DNA from: CAZSRX01 sp964609675 [NCBI: uncultured Bacteroidota bacterium] | Lineage (GTDB): Bacteria > CLD3 > SB21 | NCBI GenBank assembly: GCA_964609675.1 | Contig: CAZSRX010000001.1 | Coordinates: 62,001-126,000, forward strand | Direction of reading: 5' to 3' | Length of the DNA: 64,000 nt | Part shown: positions 19,579 through 29,555 of the stretch, in pieces | Layout of the letters: each line of letters begins with the position of its first letter | Position numbering within the stretch: position 1 is the stretch's first letter | Translations under genes and position numbers: made by a program | The notes under the pieces: generated by a model | What the model was told of the DNA's origin: nothing | Databases searched by the model: none | The model's input: the letters and a program-made list of their open reading frames with translations, nothing else

Positions 19579-21471
19579 TTACCGACGGTCGATGAATTGA
19601 CGCAGCCACATTTCGAGATGGAAACAGGCCCAGAAATTTATGGAGCTTTTCTGCTCCGGACGGGCGGGTAAGGTTTCGAATGCGTCGATAATTGTTTGCG
19701 GATCAAAAAATTCTCTTTGACGAAAACGGGCTGACCGGAAAACGTCCAGCATGATGTTTCGCAGCGGCCCCGCGGCGAGCCAGTCTTTTTCTGCAGTAGC
19801 AAAACCGATTTTATCCGTTCGGTTCAGAATGATATCCGGGACGATGTTTTTCATAGCCCGGCGCAGAAGGATTTTACGCAGTGAGGATGATATTTTGTAG
19901 CGATCGGGAAGGGAAAACACGAACTCCACCAGCCGGTAGTCCAGGAACGGGACCCGCGCCTCGATAGAAAACGCCATAGAGTTTTTATCTTCATAAGCCA
20001 GCAGGGAACGGAGAATGAAATTCATGTCATTGAATAATTTTTCTTTCAGGCCGTTCTCCAGGCGGGGCGCCAGGCCGCGGACGCCGTGCATATTACGAAT
20101 GAAGTCTTTATGAATACCATGGGGCAGGCGCAGCCACAAGGCATTGATTATACGGTTATGCGCCGATGCGGGACCCGCGCCGAGAAGAACTTTAGCGGTC
20201 GCTCCGGCCGACCATTTCAATCCGTGACGACGCAGGCGGCGTATTTCCGCCAGACACTGAAACAGGCGCCCGCGGCGAATGAGGCCGGAAAGATACGGAT
20301 AATAAGCGTGATCGTACCCGCCGAAAATCTCATCGGAGCCCTGGCCGTCGAGTAAAACCTTCATGCCGCGTTCGTGAGCGATTTTCATCACGCAGTACTG
20401 CGCATAGATACTGGTGGACGCAAACGGCTCTTCGTGATACCAAATCATGGCATTCAGCTGACGGACCAGATCGGCGGCGGTGGGCGTGGTCGTATTTTTT
20501 TCTGCGTCGGTGCGGCTGATAACCGCGTCCATATACCGCCGTTCATCGAGAGCCGGATTTTCGGAATAGGCGGAAAAAGTCTTCTGGATGCTGCCGATGG
20601 AGGTTAGCGCCTGTCCCGATTCCCGTATGATTTTGTTTATCACGCACACAATCGCCGAAGAATCCAGCCCGCCGCTGAGGCAACTGCCGACCGGAACATC
20701 GCTGCGCAAACGCAGGCGCACCGAATCTTCAAACAGCCGGTAAAACTGTGCGGTGACTTCATCATCACTCAGGCCATTACCGGCAGCCCGTTCTAAATTG
20801 AGGCTGTAGTAGTTCCTTATCGATACCCCATCCGGCGAAATGACCGCATAATGTCCCGGCTGTAATTGCCGGATCGGTTCAAAGAACGTTTCGTCGGACC
20901 AGTCGCGCTTATAGTCAACCAGGAAATTATAAATCACGCGGCGGTTGGGGACGCGGTCAACACCGTCAAAATCAAGAAGGCATTTAATTTCAGAGGCAAA
21001 AAGAAAACAACGGCGGTCGACGTAGTAATAAAACGGTTTCACGCCAAAACGGTCGCGTGCGCAGAATAATTCGTTTTTGTTTTTATCCCATATCGCAAAT
21101 GCCCACATGCCGTTAAACCGGCTGAGACAATCGATTCCCCATTCCCGGTAAGCGGCAATGATTACTTCGGTATCAGTCTGGGAACGGAATGAATGACCTT
21201 TGGCTTTCAGGTCTTCGCGTATTTCAATATAGTTATAAATTTCTCCGTTAAAAACAATCCAGACGGAACCGTCCATGCTGGACATCGGCTGGTGGCCGCT
21301 CGGCGATAAATCGAGTATGCTGAGGCGGCGGAATCCCAGACCGACAAATCGATCCGTAAAGAAGCCTTCATCATCCGGGCCGCGATGACGGATTACATCG
21401 GTCATTCGCTGTAAGTCTTCTGGTTGGGCGGGTTCCCCCGTGAAATTAAAAATGCCGGCGATGCCGCACAT
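19579..21471 (-). CDS. asnB: Asparagine synthetase, glutamine-hydrolysing
   Basis: 630 aa. Class II glutamine amidotransferase domain with the nucleophile Cys2 immediately after Met (MCGIAG), then the ATP-pyrophosphatase synthetase domain with SGGLDSS at about 266-272. I start at ATG 21471 rather than the in-frame ATG 21477 because Cys must become N-terminal, and because AAGGG lies 6 nt before the inner ATG but abuts the outer one. It converts Asp to Asn, or amidates a sugar in glycan loci; the adjacent glycosyltransferase makes the second role possible. Confidence 0.93.
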   Translation of the reverse strand: MCGIAGIFNFTGEPAQPEDLQRMTDVIRHRGPDDEGFFTDRFVGLGFRRLSILDLSPSGHQPMSSMDGSVWIVFNGEIYNYIEIREDLKAKGHSFRSQTDTEVIIAAYREWGIDCLSRFNGMWAFAIWDKNKNELFCARDRFGVKPFYYYVDRRCFLFASEIKCLLDFDGVDRVPNRRVIYNFLVDYKRDWSDETFFEPIRQLQPGHYAVISPDGVSIRNYYSLNLERAAGNGLSDDEVTAQFYRLFEDSVRLRLRSDVPVGSCLSGGLDSSAIVCVINKIIRESGQALTSIGSIQKTFSAYSENPALDERRYMDAVISRTDAEKNTTTPTAADLVRQLNAMIWYHEEPFASTSIYAQYCVMKIAHERGMKVLLDGQGSDEIFGGYDHAYYPYLSGLIRRGRLFQCLAEIRRLRRHGLKWSAGATAKVLLGAGPASAHNRIINALWLRLPHGIHKDFIRNMHGVRGLAPRLENGLKEKLFNDMNFILRSLLAYEDKNSMAFSIEARVPFLDYRLVEFVFSLPDRYKISSSLRKILLRRAMKNIVPDIILNRTDKIGFATAEKDWLAAGPLRNIMLDVFRSARFRQREFFDPQTIIDAFETLPARPEQKSSINFWACFHLEMWLRQFIDRR

Positions 21472-21601
21472 AAACATCCCTTAACAGTTGATTTTTTATA
21501 TATAGATCTTTTAAAACGACCGGTATCATAGTCTTAACAAGGCGTCGGGTTCTTCGCCGGGTTAATTATGGGGTAATCCTCAGAGGAACATCATTGGCGT
21601 A

Positions 21602-23587
21602 TCAGCGGGATTCCTGTTTTTTCTCCCGCGCCTGTTCCGTCAACCGTTCTTTGAAAATGCTTTCACATTCATCGAATAATTGCTGCACTTTAGGATCGGA
21701 AAGATACTGGGTGATATCGGCCTCGAGTATCATGGGATCCATTTTGCCTTCGATGAGATTGTCGCGGCGGGTGCGCAGGCCGACGATGACTTCGTCCAGC
21801 CGGCTGAGCAGGTCGATATTTTCGTCGCTGAGTTCGTTTACCAGAGCTTCGAGGCGAAAGAGCCGCTGGGTCAGCGTGTTCAGCATCTTGCGTTTTACCT
21901 GATTCTGCATATCGATTTGCAGAGCGGCCATTTCGGCATCCTTACGCAGCTGCGCAATGGTCTGCACGATTTCTTCGATTGTAATTTGCCGGAACTGTTC
22001 CAGATGCGAAGCTAGGTGCGCGGTCAGAAAAACCACCGTCAGGCTTTTAACATTTATCGGCTCAATCGCGTTAATATGCGAAAGAATCTCATTGAGAATG
22101 TCAAACTTGCTTTTGCGGCCGACCTGCGTGCGGATGTATTTTCGGTCTATGTACGCTTCCAGAATGATATTCAATTCAAAGGTGTTAATTAATTCCGGCC
22201 AATAGGACGGATCAACAATCTGCAGCAGGCCCGGGTTTTCAAAAATATGCCGTTCAATCAGGTTGACAATGGCAAACTGGCGCTCAAAGTTGTTGCATTG
22301 CGCCAGCCGGTCGCGGATGCTGTCAATAACCATACTGCCCTCCATTTCCTCGTCGCTAAGATACGCGTCGAGGCGGGAATACAGATAGGTCAGCACCAGC
22401 TGAGCCAGCGGAATGCGATCGCCGCTTTCAATATAATCGGCCGAAAGCTTTTTGATACGGGAGCGGAACTGCACGATTGTCTGGCGGAATTTCTTGTTGT
22501 GGTGGTCGCATTCGCCAAGAAGCTCAAAGAACGCAAAAATATCCCGTATCATTACCGGTAGCGGAGACAACTCTTGCGTCATCACAATCGTCTGGTCAAT
22601 CATGCCCAGCAGTTCCTCGACGGTATGTCCTTTTTCCTCAGGATTGTCCAGCCGGTAGGTTATCGAAATGACCGCTAAGGTTTCATCCTGCAGATTTTTC
22701 ATATCCAGAAACAGATTGCGGGCTTCCACATAAAGGTCGGCCAGCTCAAAGGATGATTTTTTGATTTTTTCTTCCAGTACGTATTGTTCAAGAGCAATTT
22801 TCAGTTCGAATTCGTTGATCAGCGACAGCCAGAATTCCTTGGGTTTGGACTGCGCTTCCTCCGCGGAACCCTCCCCGAAAAAATACCGTTCCAACTGGTT
22901 GATAATAAGAAACTGCCGTTTCATGTTGTTGCATTGACCAAGCCGCAGCGCGATATCGGAAATTAGTTTTTCATCCAGCCCGTACTCGCTGAGAATGAGT
23001 TCCATGAAGGTGAACAGATAAAGCGATATAAGCTCCTTCAGCGTCATCGCCTTTCGGAGCGTTTCCTTACGGGTTGCGATTTCAGCGCGGTAATTCAGTA
23101 AAAACGGCTTGACGATGACCGCTTTCAGGCTGACTTCCATTTCCTCGGTTATTTCTAAGAATTTATTCGCGTCCGATTCGGTAATGCCGGTTTTGGTCAG
23201 TATAAGCCGCACATCCTCATCTTTCAGGGTTTTATAATTTTCTTCGCGGATGCATTCCATAAATTTCGGCGAAACCCGGTCCTGCAATCCACGAACGATA
23301 ACCCGGGCGGCTTTTTCAGTTACATTCTGATCAATCAGCCAGCTTTCCACTTTACAGAAGTCGTACAAATCAGATATCGCCGCCGTTTTTAAATGACCTT
23401 TGCCGTCGGCCTCCCGATGCATCAGAATCTCGCTAAAATTTCGTCGGAATATTTTGATAATACCTACAGACTGATTTTCGAGGTCGGAAAGCAGCTGCCG
23501 GACAAATGTTTCGGGCGGTTTGTTTTCAATATCCAACCGTAACAGGGATGCGATGATGGAAATTTCGTTGGTCGTTGAGGAAGGCAT
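21602..23587 (-). CDS. Large all-helical protein with an internal duplication, function unknown
   Basis: 661 aa, no signal peptide or membrane segment, rich in Leu, Glu, Ile and Lys. I do not recognise a family. Two segments clearly repeat. Residues about 183-280 contain ALRLGQCNNMKRQFLIINQL followed by INEFELKIALEQYV. Residues about 395-495 contain RDRLAQCNNFERQFAIVNLI followed by INTFELNIILEAYI. The shared core is LxQCNNxxRQFxIxNxxER. The C-terminal 130 residues look like coiled coil. The regular helices suggest a scaffold or adaptor. It stands alone, with a 499-bp gap upstream and 130 bp before asnB. Confidence 0.75.
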   Translation of the reverse strand: MPSSTTNEISIIASLLRLDIENKPPETFVRQLLSDLENQSVGIIKIFRRNFSEILMHREADGKGHLKTAAISDLYDFCKVESWLIDQNVTEKAARVIVRGLQDRVSPKFMECIREENYKTLKDEDVRLILTKTGITESDANKFLEITEEMEVSLKAVIVKPFLLNYRAEIATRKETLRKAMTLKELISLYLFTFMELILSEYGLDEKLISDIALRLGQCNNMKRQFLIINQLERYFFGEGSAEEAQSKPKEFWLSLINEFELKIALEQYVLEEKIKKSSFELADLYVEARNLFLDMKNLQDETLAVISITYRLDNPEEKGHTVEELLGMIDQTIVMTQELSPLPVMIRDIFAFFELLGECDHHNKKFRQTIVQFRSRIKKLSADYIESGDRIPLAQLVLTYLYSRLDAYLSDEEMEGSMVIDSIRDRLAQCNNFERQFAIVNLIERHIFENPGLLQIVDPSYWPELINTFELNIILEAYIDRKYIRTQVGRKSKFDILNEILSHINAIEPINVKSLTVVFLTAHLASHLEQFRQITIEEIVQTIAQLRKDAEMAALQIDMQNQVKRKMLNTLTQRLFRLEALVNELSDENIDLLSRLDEVIVGLRTRRDNLIEGKMDPMILEADITQYLSDPKVQQLFDECESIFKERLTEQAREKKQESR

Positions 23588-24086
23588 AGAGTTAAAAGAT
23601 GTCTGCTTTGATACTGCTTTTCGCTAAATATAATCACATTTATTATTAATTCAACGCAAAAATAACCGATTCTGAAACTCCTCGGAGAAATCAGGGAAAC
23701 TTTTTCAGCGACAGAAAAACGTTTTCGTATTATAACCTAACGCGTTCACTGTCGCATCCTCTTGCAGCGTTTGGCTTTTGGATGGCGTCCCGATCTGTCG
23801 GAACGCTTTATAAGCGGGAATCTGAACACGCCATCCAAAAAAACAACGTAAATTCTTAAAGGTAAATAGTAATTTCTATCAGACGTTCAACCATTTCCAA
23901 ATCGTATAAAAACCTTTATTATGGCCGGCATCATATAAAATTTTTAGTCTTTAACTGATTTTAATCTTCTGATAAATAGGATAACAATATTTTTTGGGGG
24001 AGTGCCCGAAAAATAACTGTTACGAGCGGTTCATGGAATCTATCGGATTATAATTCTTAAACCCGGCGATAAGGCTGGATGATGAT
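23588..24086. other. Long non-coding gap with inverted repeats
   Basis: No supported ORF. It contains AAAACGTTTT (23716-23725) inside GCGACAG/CTGTCGC arms (23708-23714 and 23749-23755), and a longer 65-nt palindromic element at 23776-23840 listed separately. It also must hold the promoter of the 661-aa gene. Confidence 0.5.
23776..23840. repeat. 65-nt element bounded by 13-bp perfect inverted repeats
   Basis: TTTTGGATGGCGT (23776-23788) is the exact reverse complement of ACGCCATCCAAAA (23828-23840). Inside, CCCG/CGGG (23789-23792 and 23815-23818) extends the stem and GCTTTATAAGC can form an inner hairpin. No T-tract follows on either strand, so it is not an ordinary terminator. It could be a REP- or MITE-like element or a structured RNA. 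Confidence 0.6.
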
Positions 24087-26216
24087 TTATAGACTCCCGT
24101 TACGGTTAAGCAACCATGCCCACTCGGCCGGATCGGTAACAGGCTTTTCACACGCACGGTTTCGGCACAGATAGCCGGTCGGTAAACCGGATAGGTCGTG
24201 ATAATTTTCTAAATACGGCGCCAGAGTTTGCAGTACGCGTTGGTTGGTGTCGCTGATAAAGATTATCGTTGAATAGGGCGTATAATATTTTTGGGCATCA
24301 GCCAGCATGCGGCGGGTTACCGGGTCATCATCGCGGCCGCAGATAATGATGTCGTATCCTTGTTTTAAGGCGCCGGTTAATACATCAATAAAATAAATAT
24401 GGCCTGACGGGTTTTGGCGGAGCGAATGGCCGTATGAATGCGTCAGCCTTATAAAATATTCGTTCCAGGTAGTGTCATGGGTGATACGATAAAGCCGATG
24501 TAACAATCCCGCTGCGGCGGCATGGCCCGAAGGACAGGCGCCGTCATACAGGTCTTTGGAGCGAATTTCGTAATCCGCGATGGAACGGGAGGACAAATAA
24601 AAACCGCCGTTATCCTCATCCCAAAAATCATCGATTAAAATTTGGGCCAGCCGGAGCGCCTGTTCCAGATAGGCCGGGTTAAAGGTAGCGGTAAAAACAT
24701 CGAGCAGGCCGGTAGCCATAAACGCGTAATCATCCAGGACGCTAGGAATAGCCGAGTGACCGTTGCGGTAACGCTTAAGCAGACGACCGTCCGATTGCCG
24801 GAGATGCGATGCAATAAATGCCGCCGCGCGTTCGGCCGCTTCGAGATAATCCGTTTTATTAGTAACCCGATACGCCGAAGCCAACGCCGAAATCATCAAT
24901 CCGTTCCAGTCGGTAAGTATTTTATCGTCTTTCAAGGGCGGTTTGCGGTTTTCGCGCGCATGCAGGATTTTTCTTCGGATGGCTTCCATTGAAGCGCGCA
25001 ACGACGGTTCCGTAATAGCCCGTTCCCGAGCAAGCACCTCCCGGTCTTTACGGCGGTAAAAAAGATTCAATCCGCTGGGCTCGCGGGTGGCTTCGTCAAT
25101 ATGATTGCCTTCCGGAATGGTATTCCAGACCGCGCTGAGCAAACGATGCTCTTCCGGCGTCAGGATTTGCCGCAGTTCGGCATCGCTCCACAGATAGTAC
25201 CGGCCCTCGCCGCCATCGCTGTCGGCGTCTTCAGAAGCATAGAAGCCGCCTTCCGGATTTTGCATACGCCTTAAAACATAACGTATTATTTCTTCCGCTG
25301 TTTCCATAAAAAAAGGATTCCGGGTCAACCGGTATGCTTCGGTGTAAACCGTAGTCAGCAGGGCCTGATCATACAGCATTTTTTCAAAATGCGGCAGGAA
25401 CCATCGGGCATCGGTAGAGTACCGGTGGAAACCGTGTCCGATATGGTCATAAATGCCTCCCGCCCGCATGGCCTTTAACGTGTGGAGCGCCAAGGATACG
25501 GCTTCAGGGTTTTCAAAGACAAACCCGTAATGCAGCAAAAAAAGCAGATAATGCGGCATCGGAAATTTCGGAGCCGTTCCGAATCCCCCGTTTACCGCAT
25601 CATAATTTTTTAAAAGAATTTGATAGGACGCATGCGGCAACTCCTCTCCGCCTGCCGTGCTATCGGGTTTGGGCATTGAAGCAAGAAGCCACGCATAAAT
25701 TTTATTGGCGGTATCGCTGATTTCTTCCCGGCGATTCGTCCAGACCTCTTTAATTGCCGGCAGAAGATCCATTAAGCCGGGCCGTCCGTACACGCCGAAT
25801 TTCGGATAATAAGTGCCGGTGAAAAACGGTTTCTTATTATGATCCATAAAAACCGTCAGCGGCCATCCGCCTGATCCGTTCATCGCTTGCGCCGCGGTCA
25901 TGTAAAAATGATCTACATCGGGGCGTTCTTCGCGGTCAACCTTTATCGACACAAAATCCTTATTCAGAAGCGCGGCCACGTCTGCATCTTCGAAACACTC
26001 GCGCGCCATTACATGGCACCAGTGGCAGGCTGAATACCCGATCGAAAGAAACACCGGCTTATTTTCTCTGCGGGCTTTTTCGAACGCCTCCTCGCCCCAC
26101 GGATACCAGTCTACCGGGTTATGAGCGTGCTGGAGCAGATAAGGGCTTTGTTCGTTTTTCAGACGGTTGAGCAGGTAAAACGATTCGGACCTATTTTTAT
26201 CAATGGAATTAATCAT
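24087..26216 (-). CDS. DUF255 thioredoxin-domain protein (YyaL/SPATA20 family)
   Basis: 709 aa, the family's full length. The N-terminal thioredoxin-like domain carries the hallmark [18 protein letters not shown] and CHWCH at 64-68; an (alpha/alpha)6 barrel resembling N-acylglucosamine epimerase/cellobiase folds fills about 180-700. Widely distributed but biochemically undefined; a redox-linked sugar or glycan role is only inferred from the folds. Its start overlaps the end of the upstream cyclase gene by 8 bp, implying translational coupling. Confidence 0.92.
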   Translation of the reverse strand: MINSIDKNRSESFYLLNRLKNEQSPYLLQHAHNPVDWYPWGEEAFEKARRENKPVFLSIGYSACHWCHVMARECFEDADVAALLNKDFVSIKVDREERPDVDHFYMTAAQAMNGSGGWPLTVFMDHNKKPFFTGTYYPKFGVYGRPGLMDLLPAIKEVWTNRREEISDTANKIYAWLLASMPKPDSTAGGEELPHASYQILLKNYDAVNGGFGTAPKFPMPHYLLFLLHYGFVFENPEAVSLALHTLKAMRAGGIYDHIGHGFHRYSTDARWFLPHFEKMLYDQALLTTVYTEAYRLTRNPFFMETAEEIIRYVLRRMQNPEGGFYASEDADSDGGEGRYYLWSDAELRQILTPEEHRLLSAVWNTIPEGNHIDEATREPSGLNLFYRRKDREVLARERAITEPSLRASMEAIRRKILHARENRKPPLKDDKILTDWNGLMISALASAYRVTNKTDYLEAAERAAAFIASHLRQSDGRLLKRYRNGHSAIPSVLDDYAFMATGLLDVFTATFNPAYLEQALRLAQILIDDFWDEDNGGFYLSSRSIADYEIRSKDLYDGACPSGHAAAAGLLHRLYRITHDTTWNEYFIRLTHSYGHSLRQNPSGHIYFIDVLTGALKQGYDIIICGRDDDPVTRRMLADAQKYYTPYSTIIFISDTNQRVLQTLAPYLENYHDLSGLPTGYLCRNRACEKPVTDPAEWAWLLNRNGSL

Positions 26217-27285
26217 ATTGTATTTTTAAGACCGTTTGATCCTCCCCAATGCCTTTCAGCGACGTTTTAAAAGGCACAATCGCTCGCGCCGCCTTCAGTA
26301 GCTCATGCCGAACACCCAGATCGTCATACACTGCTTTGCTAATCAGGATATCCCGGCCATCCCCCGTTGATTCGATGCGGGCGGCCACATTGACCGTTGT
26401 GCCAAAATAATCCAGCTGATTATTTAGCGTAACCACAATGGCCGGCCCAACATGAATGCCGACCCGAATTAATATCTCTTTCTTCTGGCTGAGAACGACG
26501 GAAAATTCTTTAAAGCGGCGCTGGACCGCCACGGCGGCCTGGACCGCCTGCGCCGTGGTACCGAAACTGGCCATCACCGAGTCTCCGATGGTTTTAACGA
26601 TAACACCGCGGTGTTGGTTAATCTCATCTTCAAGAATCTTAAAATGATTTTTCACTTTTTTATACGCTTCCGTATCGCCGAGTTCCCGGTACAAGGCGGT
26701 GGAACTTTTTATATCCGTAAACATTATCGCTACATGGCGGACAATCAGGCTTTCGTTGTCCGACAGAACGTCGTGGGAAAAATAACGGCGGTACACCGGC
26801 GACAGCAGAAGATCCATGGCTGTCAATCGTTTCACAGAACGGTGGTGATGGTTATGCGCGGAGGTCGGCCATCCTATAGGCCTCAGGTTGTCGTTGATGG
26901 TAAAACGCACCTGAATATTATAATCCGCCGCGTTGTCAAAAGAATGATCGCAGGCCGGACAGTACCCTGCTGCCGTCAAGGTGCGCACGGAATCATTTCG
27001 GGAAGGAATCCCATCGCACATCGGACAATGGACGTCCCAGTGCATGTCCAGAATACCGGTTCGTGTCGCCATAAGAAATATGGGAACCAATTCTTCCGTC
27101 GGCTTTCCCCAATGCTCGCTCAAATCATGCAACTCGATTAGAAATAATTCCTCGTCGGATGCGGCCGTCAGCCATTCTGAAAACTCATCCAGATAAAGAA
27201 TTTTCGGTTCATATTTCCGTATCTCGGAAATTTTTTTGGACAGTAAATCGGTATTGGTTGGCGTGCGGACAAAAGAGTTATTCAT
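26209..27285 (-). CDS. Class III adenylate/guanylate cyclase with N-terminal zinc-ribbon region
   Basis: 358 aa. Residues 1 to about 175 match the DUF5939-type region seen before bacterial cyclase domains and include two CxxC pairs (Cys87/90, Cys109/112), probably a zinc site. The cyclase domain (about 183-350) has both metal-binding Asp residues (Asp191 in FTDIKSS, Asp235 in KTIGDSV), Lys231 and Asp292 at the purine-specifying positions (favouring ATP), and the transition-state Asn299 and Arg303 (NVAARIES). All catalytic residues are present, so I predict active cAMP synthesis. No membrane segment. Overlaps the DUF255 gene by 8 bp. Confidence 0.9.
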   Translation of the reverse strand: MNNSFVRTPTNTDLLSKKISEIRKYEPKILYLDEFSEWLTAASDEELFLIELHDLSEHWGKPTEELVPIFLMATRTGILDMHWDVHCPMCDGIPSRNDSVRTLTAAGYCPACDHSFDNAADYNIQVRFTINDNLRPIGWPTSAHNHHHRSVKRLTAMDLLLSPVYRRYFSHDVLSDNESLIVRHVAIMFTDIKSSTALYRELGDTEAYKKVKNHFKILEDEINQHRGVIVKTIGDSVMASFGTTAQAVQAAVAVQRRFKEFSVVLSQKKEILIRVGIHVGPAIVVTLNNQLDYFGTTVNVAARIESTGDGRDILISKAVYDDLGVRHELLKAARAIVPFKTSLKGIGEDQTVLKIQYD

Positions 27286-27394
27286 AAAATATAATCTTTA
27301 TTATGTAATCGTTAGAATCGTTTTTTATTCCTGAAATTAAATATTTACATTGTTGTATTAATTGGCGATAATAACTATATTCAGCGCTGACAAA

Positions 27395-28054
27395 ATGAAA
27401 GGTTTTTCAGTGTTTGCCGAATTTTTAAATTCCATGGCGATCAGTTTTCTGGCGCTGTTTCCCATACTGAATCCTCCCGCTATGGCTCCGGTATTTCTGG
27501 ATATGACCTCGATGGTCAGCGATAAGGCCCGGCACCGTTTAGCGCGACAAATCGGCATCAATACGTTTTTTCTTTTACTCGGCGTGCTGATTGTCGGGGG
27601 ATGGGTGCTGAACATCCTCGGAATATCCATTCCTGTAATAGGAATCGCCGGCGGCCTCTTGCTGTTTCATACGGCCTGGTCGATGCTGAACAACGCGCCG
27701 AAAATCTCGCCGACCGAACAGATTGAATTGCAGACGAAAATGCACGACAAGGCCTTCTTTCCGCTGACGATGCCCGTGACGGCCGGTCCCGGTTCCATGG
27801 CCATTACGCTGACGCTCGTCCCGGCGGGGCATCTTCTGGAATTAAAATCGATACTGCAGTTTGGCGGAACCGCCGCCGGCATTGCGCTGGCCGCACTGAC
27901 CGTATTTCTGTTTTACCGCTTCTCGGCCATTGTTTTGCGCCGGTTCGGCAAGACCGGTTCGGCAACGATATCTAAGATATCCGCCTTCATTCTGCTGGCT
28001 ATCGGCGTGCAGATTATCTGGAACGGAATCAAAGAACTCATACGGACAATGTGA
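27395..28054 (+). CDS. MarC family integral membrane protein
   Basis: 219 aa with six predicted membrane helices and the family pattern ALFPILNPPAMAPVFLDM near the N-terminus and MPVTAGPGSMAITLTL in the middle. The family (UPF0056) is of unknown function; the link of E. coli MarC to multidrug resistance was withdrawn. Start uncertain: ATG 27395 chosen; TTG 27362 and ATG 27434 are also in frame and no ribosome site discriminates. Its TGA is followed closely by a zinc-ribbon gene. Confidence 0.88.
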   Translation: MKGFSVFAEFLNSMAISFLALFPILNPPAMAPVFLDMTSMVSDKARHRLARQIGINTFFLLLGVLIVGGWVLNILGISIPVIGIAGGLLLFHTAWSMLNNAPKISPTEQIELQTKMHDKAFFPLTMPVTAGPGSMAITLTLVPAGHLLELKSILQFGGTAAGIALAALTVFLFYRFSAIVLRRFGKTGSATISKISAFILLAIGVQIIWNGIKELIRTM

Positions 28055-28113
28055 AATCATACCCTATGGCCCATTTTGGCGGAAAAGACAGTTGCCGAAT
28101 ATTCGAGAAGCAC

Positions 28114-28269
28114 ATGGTGTGTCCCCATTGCAAGCATGAAGGCGCGTATTATACCGGCTGTGAGGCTCTGGAAAATCTGACGGATTCCCCGGTTACGGAG
28201 ACCGAAGTCGAACGCTTTTATGTCTGCGCCAATCCTCAGTGCGGGTTTGAATGGTCAGCCATTTTTTAA
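28114..28269 (+). CDS. Small zinc-ribbon protein (Ogr/Delta-like pattern)
   Basis: 51 aa with MVCPHC at the start and CANPQC near the end (Cys3, Cys6, Cys38, Cys43), spaced as in Ogr/Delta-type zinc ribbons (CPxC, then YxCxNxxCG followed by an aromatic). I chose ATG 28114, which puts the first CPxC at the N-terminus as in the family and has GAGAAG 4 nt upstream; a longer frame opens at GTG 28051, overlapping the MarC stop. Probable nucleic-acid or protein binding regulator. ispH starts 7 bp after its stop. Confidence 0.6.
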   Translation: MVCPHCKHEGAYYTGCEALENLTDSPVTETEVERFYVCANPQCGFEWSAIF

Positions 28270-28276
28270 GAAAGTC

Positions 28277-29518
28277 ATGCGGACGATGAAGTCTTTTGAC
28301 ATACCGACCTTTTATCACAGCCGCTTAATTACGGATATTAAAAATCACCGCAACCGTACAGACGTCCGTAAAAAGGATTATGCACCTACGCTGCTGGACT
28401 TTGGACCTATTCGGTTTTTGATGGCCCGCCATTTCGGCTTTTGTTACGGGGTGCAGCACGCCATAGAAATCGCCTACCGGGCCCTTAATGAAAATCCGGA
28501 ACGCCGGATATACCTGCTGAGCGAGATGATTCACAATCCGGATGTCAACCGTGATCTCACCGAACGCGGTATCCGTTTTATCATGGATCCGTCGGGCAAC
28601 CAGAAAGTCGGCTGGGACGAACTGCGGGATAATGATATTGTTATCATTCCGGCTTTTGGCACGACCGTGGAAGTCCAGAAAAAGCTGGAGTCAATCGGTA
28701 TTAAACCGCAGCAATATGATGCGACCTGCCCCTTTGTGCAGAAAGTCTGGAATAAAGGCCGTGCCATCGGTCAGGAAAAATTTACCGTGATCATTCACGG
28801 CAAGCCGAGCCATGAGGAAACCAAAGCGACGTTTTCGCATATTGCCGAATCTACAGCCGCCGTCATTGTGAAGGATCTGGACGAAGCCGCACGGTTGGGC
28901 GATATAATGCTCGGCATCGTACCGCCGGAAACTTTTTATGAAACATTCCGCGGTCAGTATTCGGAAGGATTTGACGTAAACAAAGACCTGGAGCGACTCG
29001 GCGTGGTCAATCAGACGACGATGCTGGCTTCCGACACAAAAGCCATCGCGGATCGGCTAAAGCAAACAATGATGCGGAAATACCGGCTGACCGAAGCGCA
29101 GCTTCCGGAGCGTTTTGCCGATACGCTTGATACGCTCTGTTATGCCACGCATGACAATCAAAAAGCGGTGTACCGTCTTCTGGAAGAGCCGGCCGATCTG
29201 GCTATTGTTGCCGGCGGATACAATAGCTCCAACACCTCGCATCTGGTAACGCTTTGCCGATCGCGCCTGCCGACGTATCATATCGCTTCCTCCGAAAAAA
29301 TCCTGAGCCGCCGGACCATTCGCCATTACAGCATTACGGAAAAACGGGAAATCGATACCCAAGACTTTCTTCCCGCACACTCACCGGTAACCGTGAGTAT
29401 GACCAGCGGCGCCTCCTGTCCCGACATTGTGGTGGAAAATATTATTGCCAGACTGGTAAATTTCTTCAGCGAAGTGAAACCCATCGATGAAGTCCGAAAA
29501 GAAATATTAAAAGCGTAA
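28277..29518 (+). CDS. ispH: IspH, 4-hydroxy-3-methylbut-2-enyl diphosphate reductase, long (plant/cyanobacterial) form
   Basis: Last enzyme of the MEP isoprenoid pathway; its [4Fe-4S] cluster reduces HMBPP to IPP and DMAPP. 413 aa, against about 315 for E. coli, with the N-terminal extension and insertions of the plant/cyanobacterial form. The three cluster Cys are Cys56 (FCYGV), Cys151 (ATCPF) and Cys288 (LCYATHDNQ); the active-site HGKPSHEE block is present. I start at ATG 28277; ATG 28286 is also possible. No other MEP gene is in the window. Confidence 0.95.
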   Translation: MRTMKSFDIPTFYHSRLITDIKNHRNRTDVRKKDYAPTLLDFGPIRFLMARHFGFCYGVQHAIEIAYRALNENPERRIYLLSEMIHNPDVNRDLTERGIRFIMDPSGNQKVGWDELRDNDIVIIPAFGTTVEVQKKLESIGIKPQQYDATCPFVQKVWNKGRAIGQEKFTVIIHGKPSHEETKATFSHIAESTAAVIVKDLDEAARLGDIMLGIVPPETFYETFRGQYSEGFDVNKDLERLGVVNQTTMLASDTKAIADRLKQTMMRKYRLTEAQLPERFADTLDTLCYATHDNQKAVYRLLEEPADLAIVAGGYNSSNTSHLVTLCRSRLPTYHIASSEKILSRRTIRHYSITEKREIDTQDFLPAHSPVTVSMTSGASCPDIVVENIIARLVNFFSEVKPIDEVRKEILKA

Positions 29519-29555
29519 AAATCCTTAAACTGGAAAAAATCACAGGAGTAACAAT

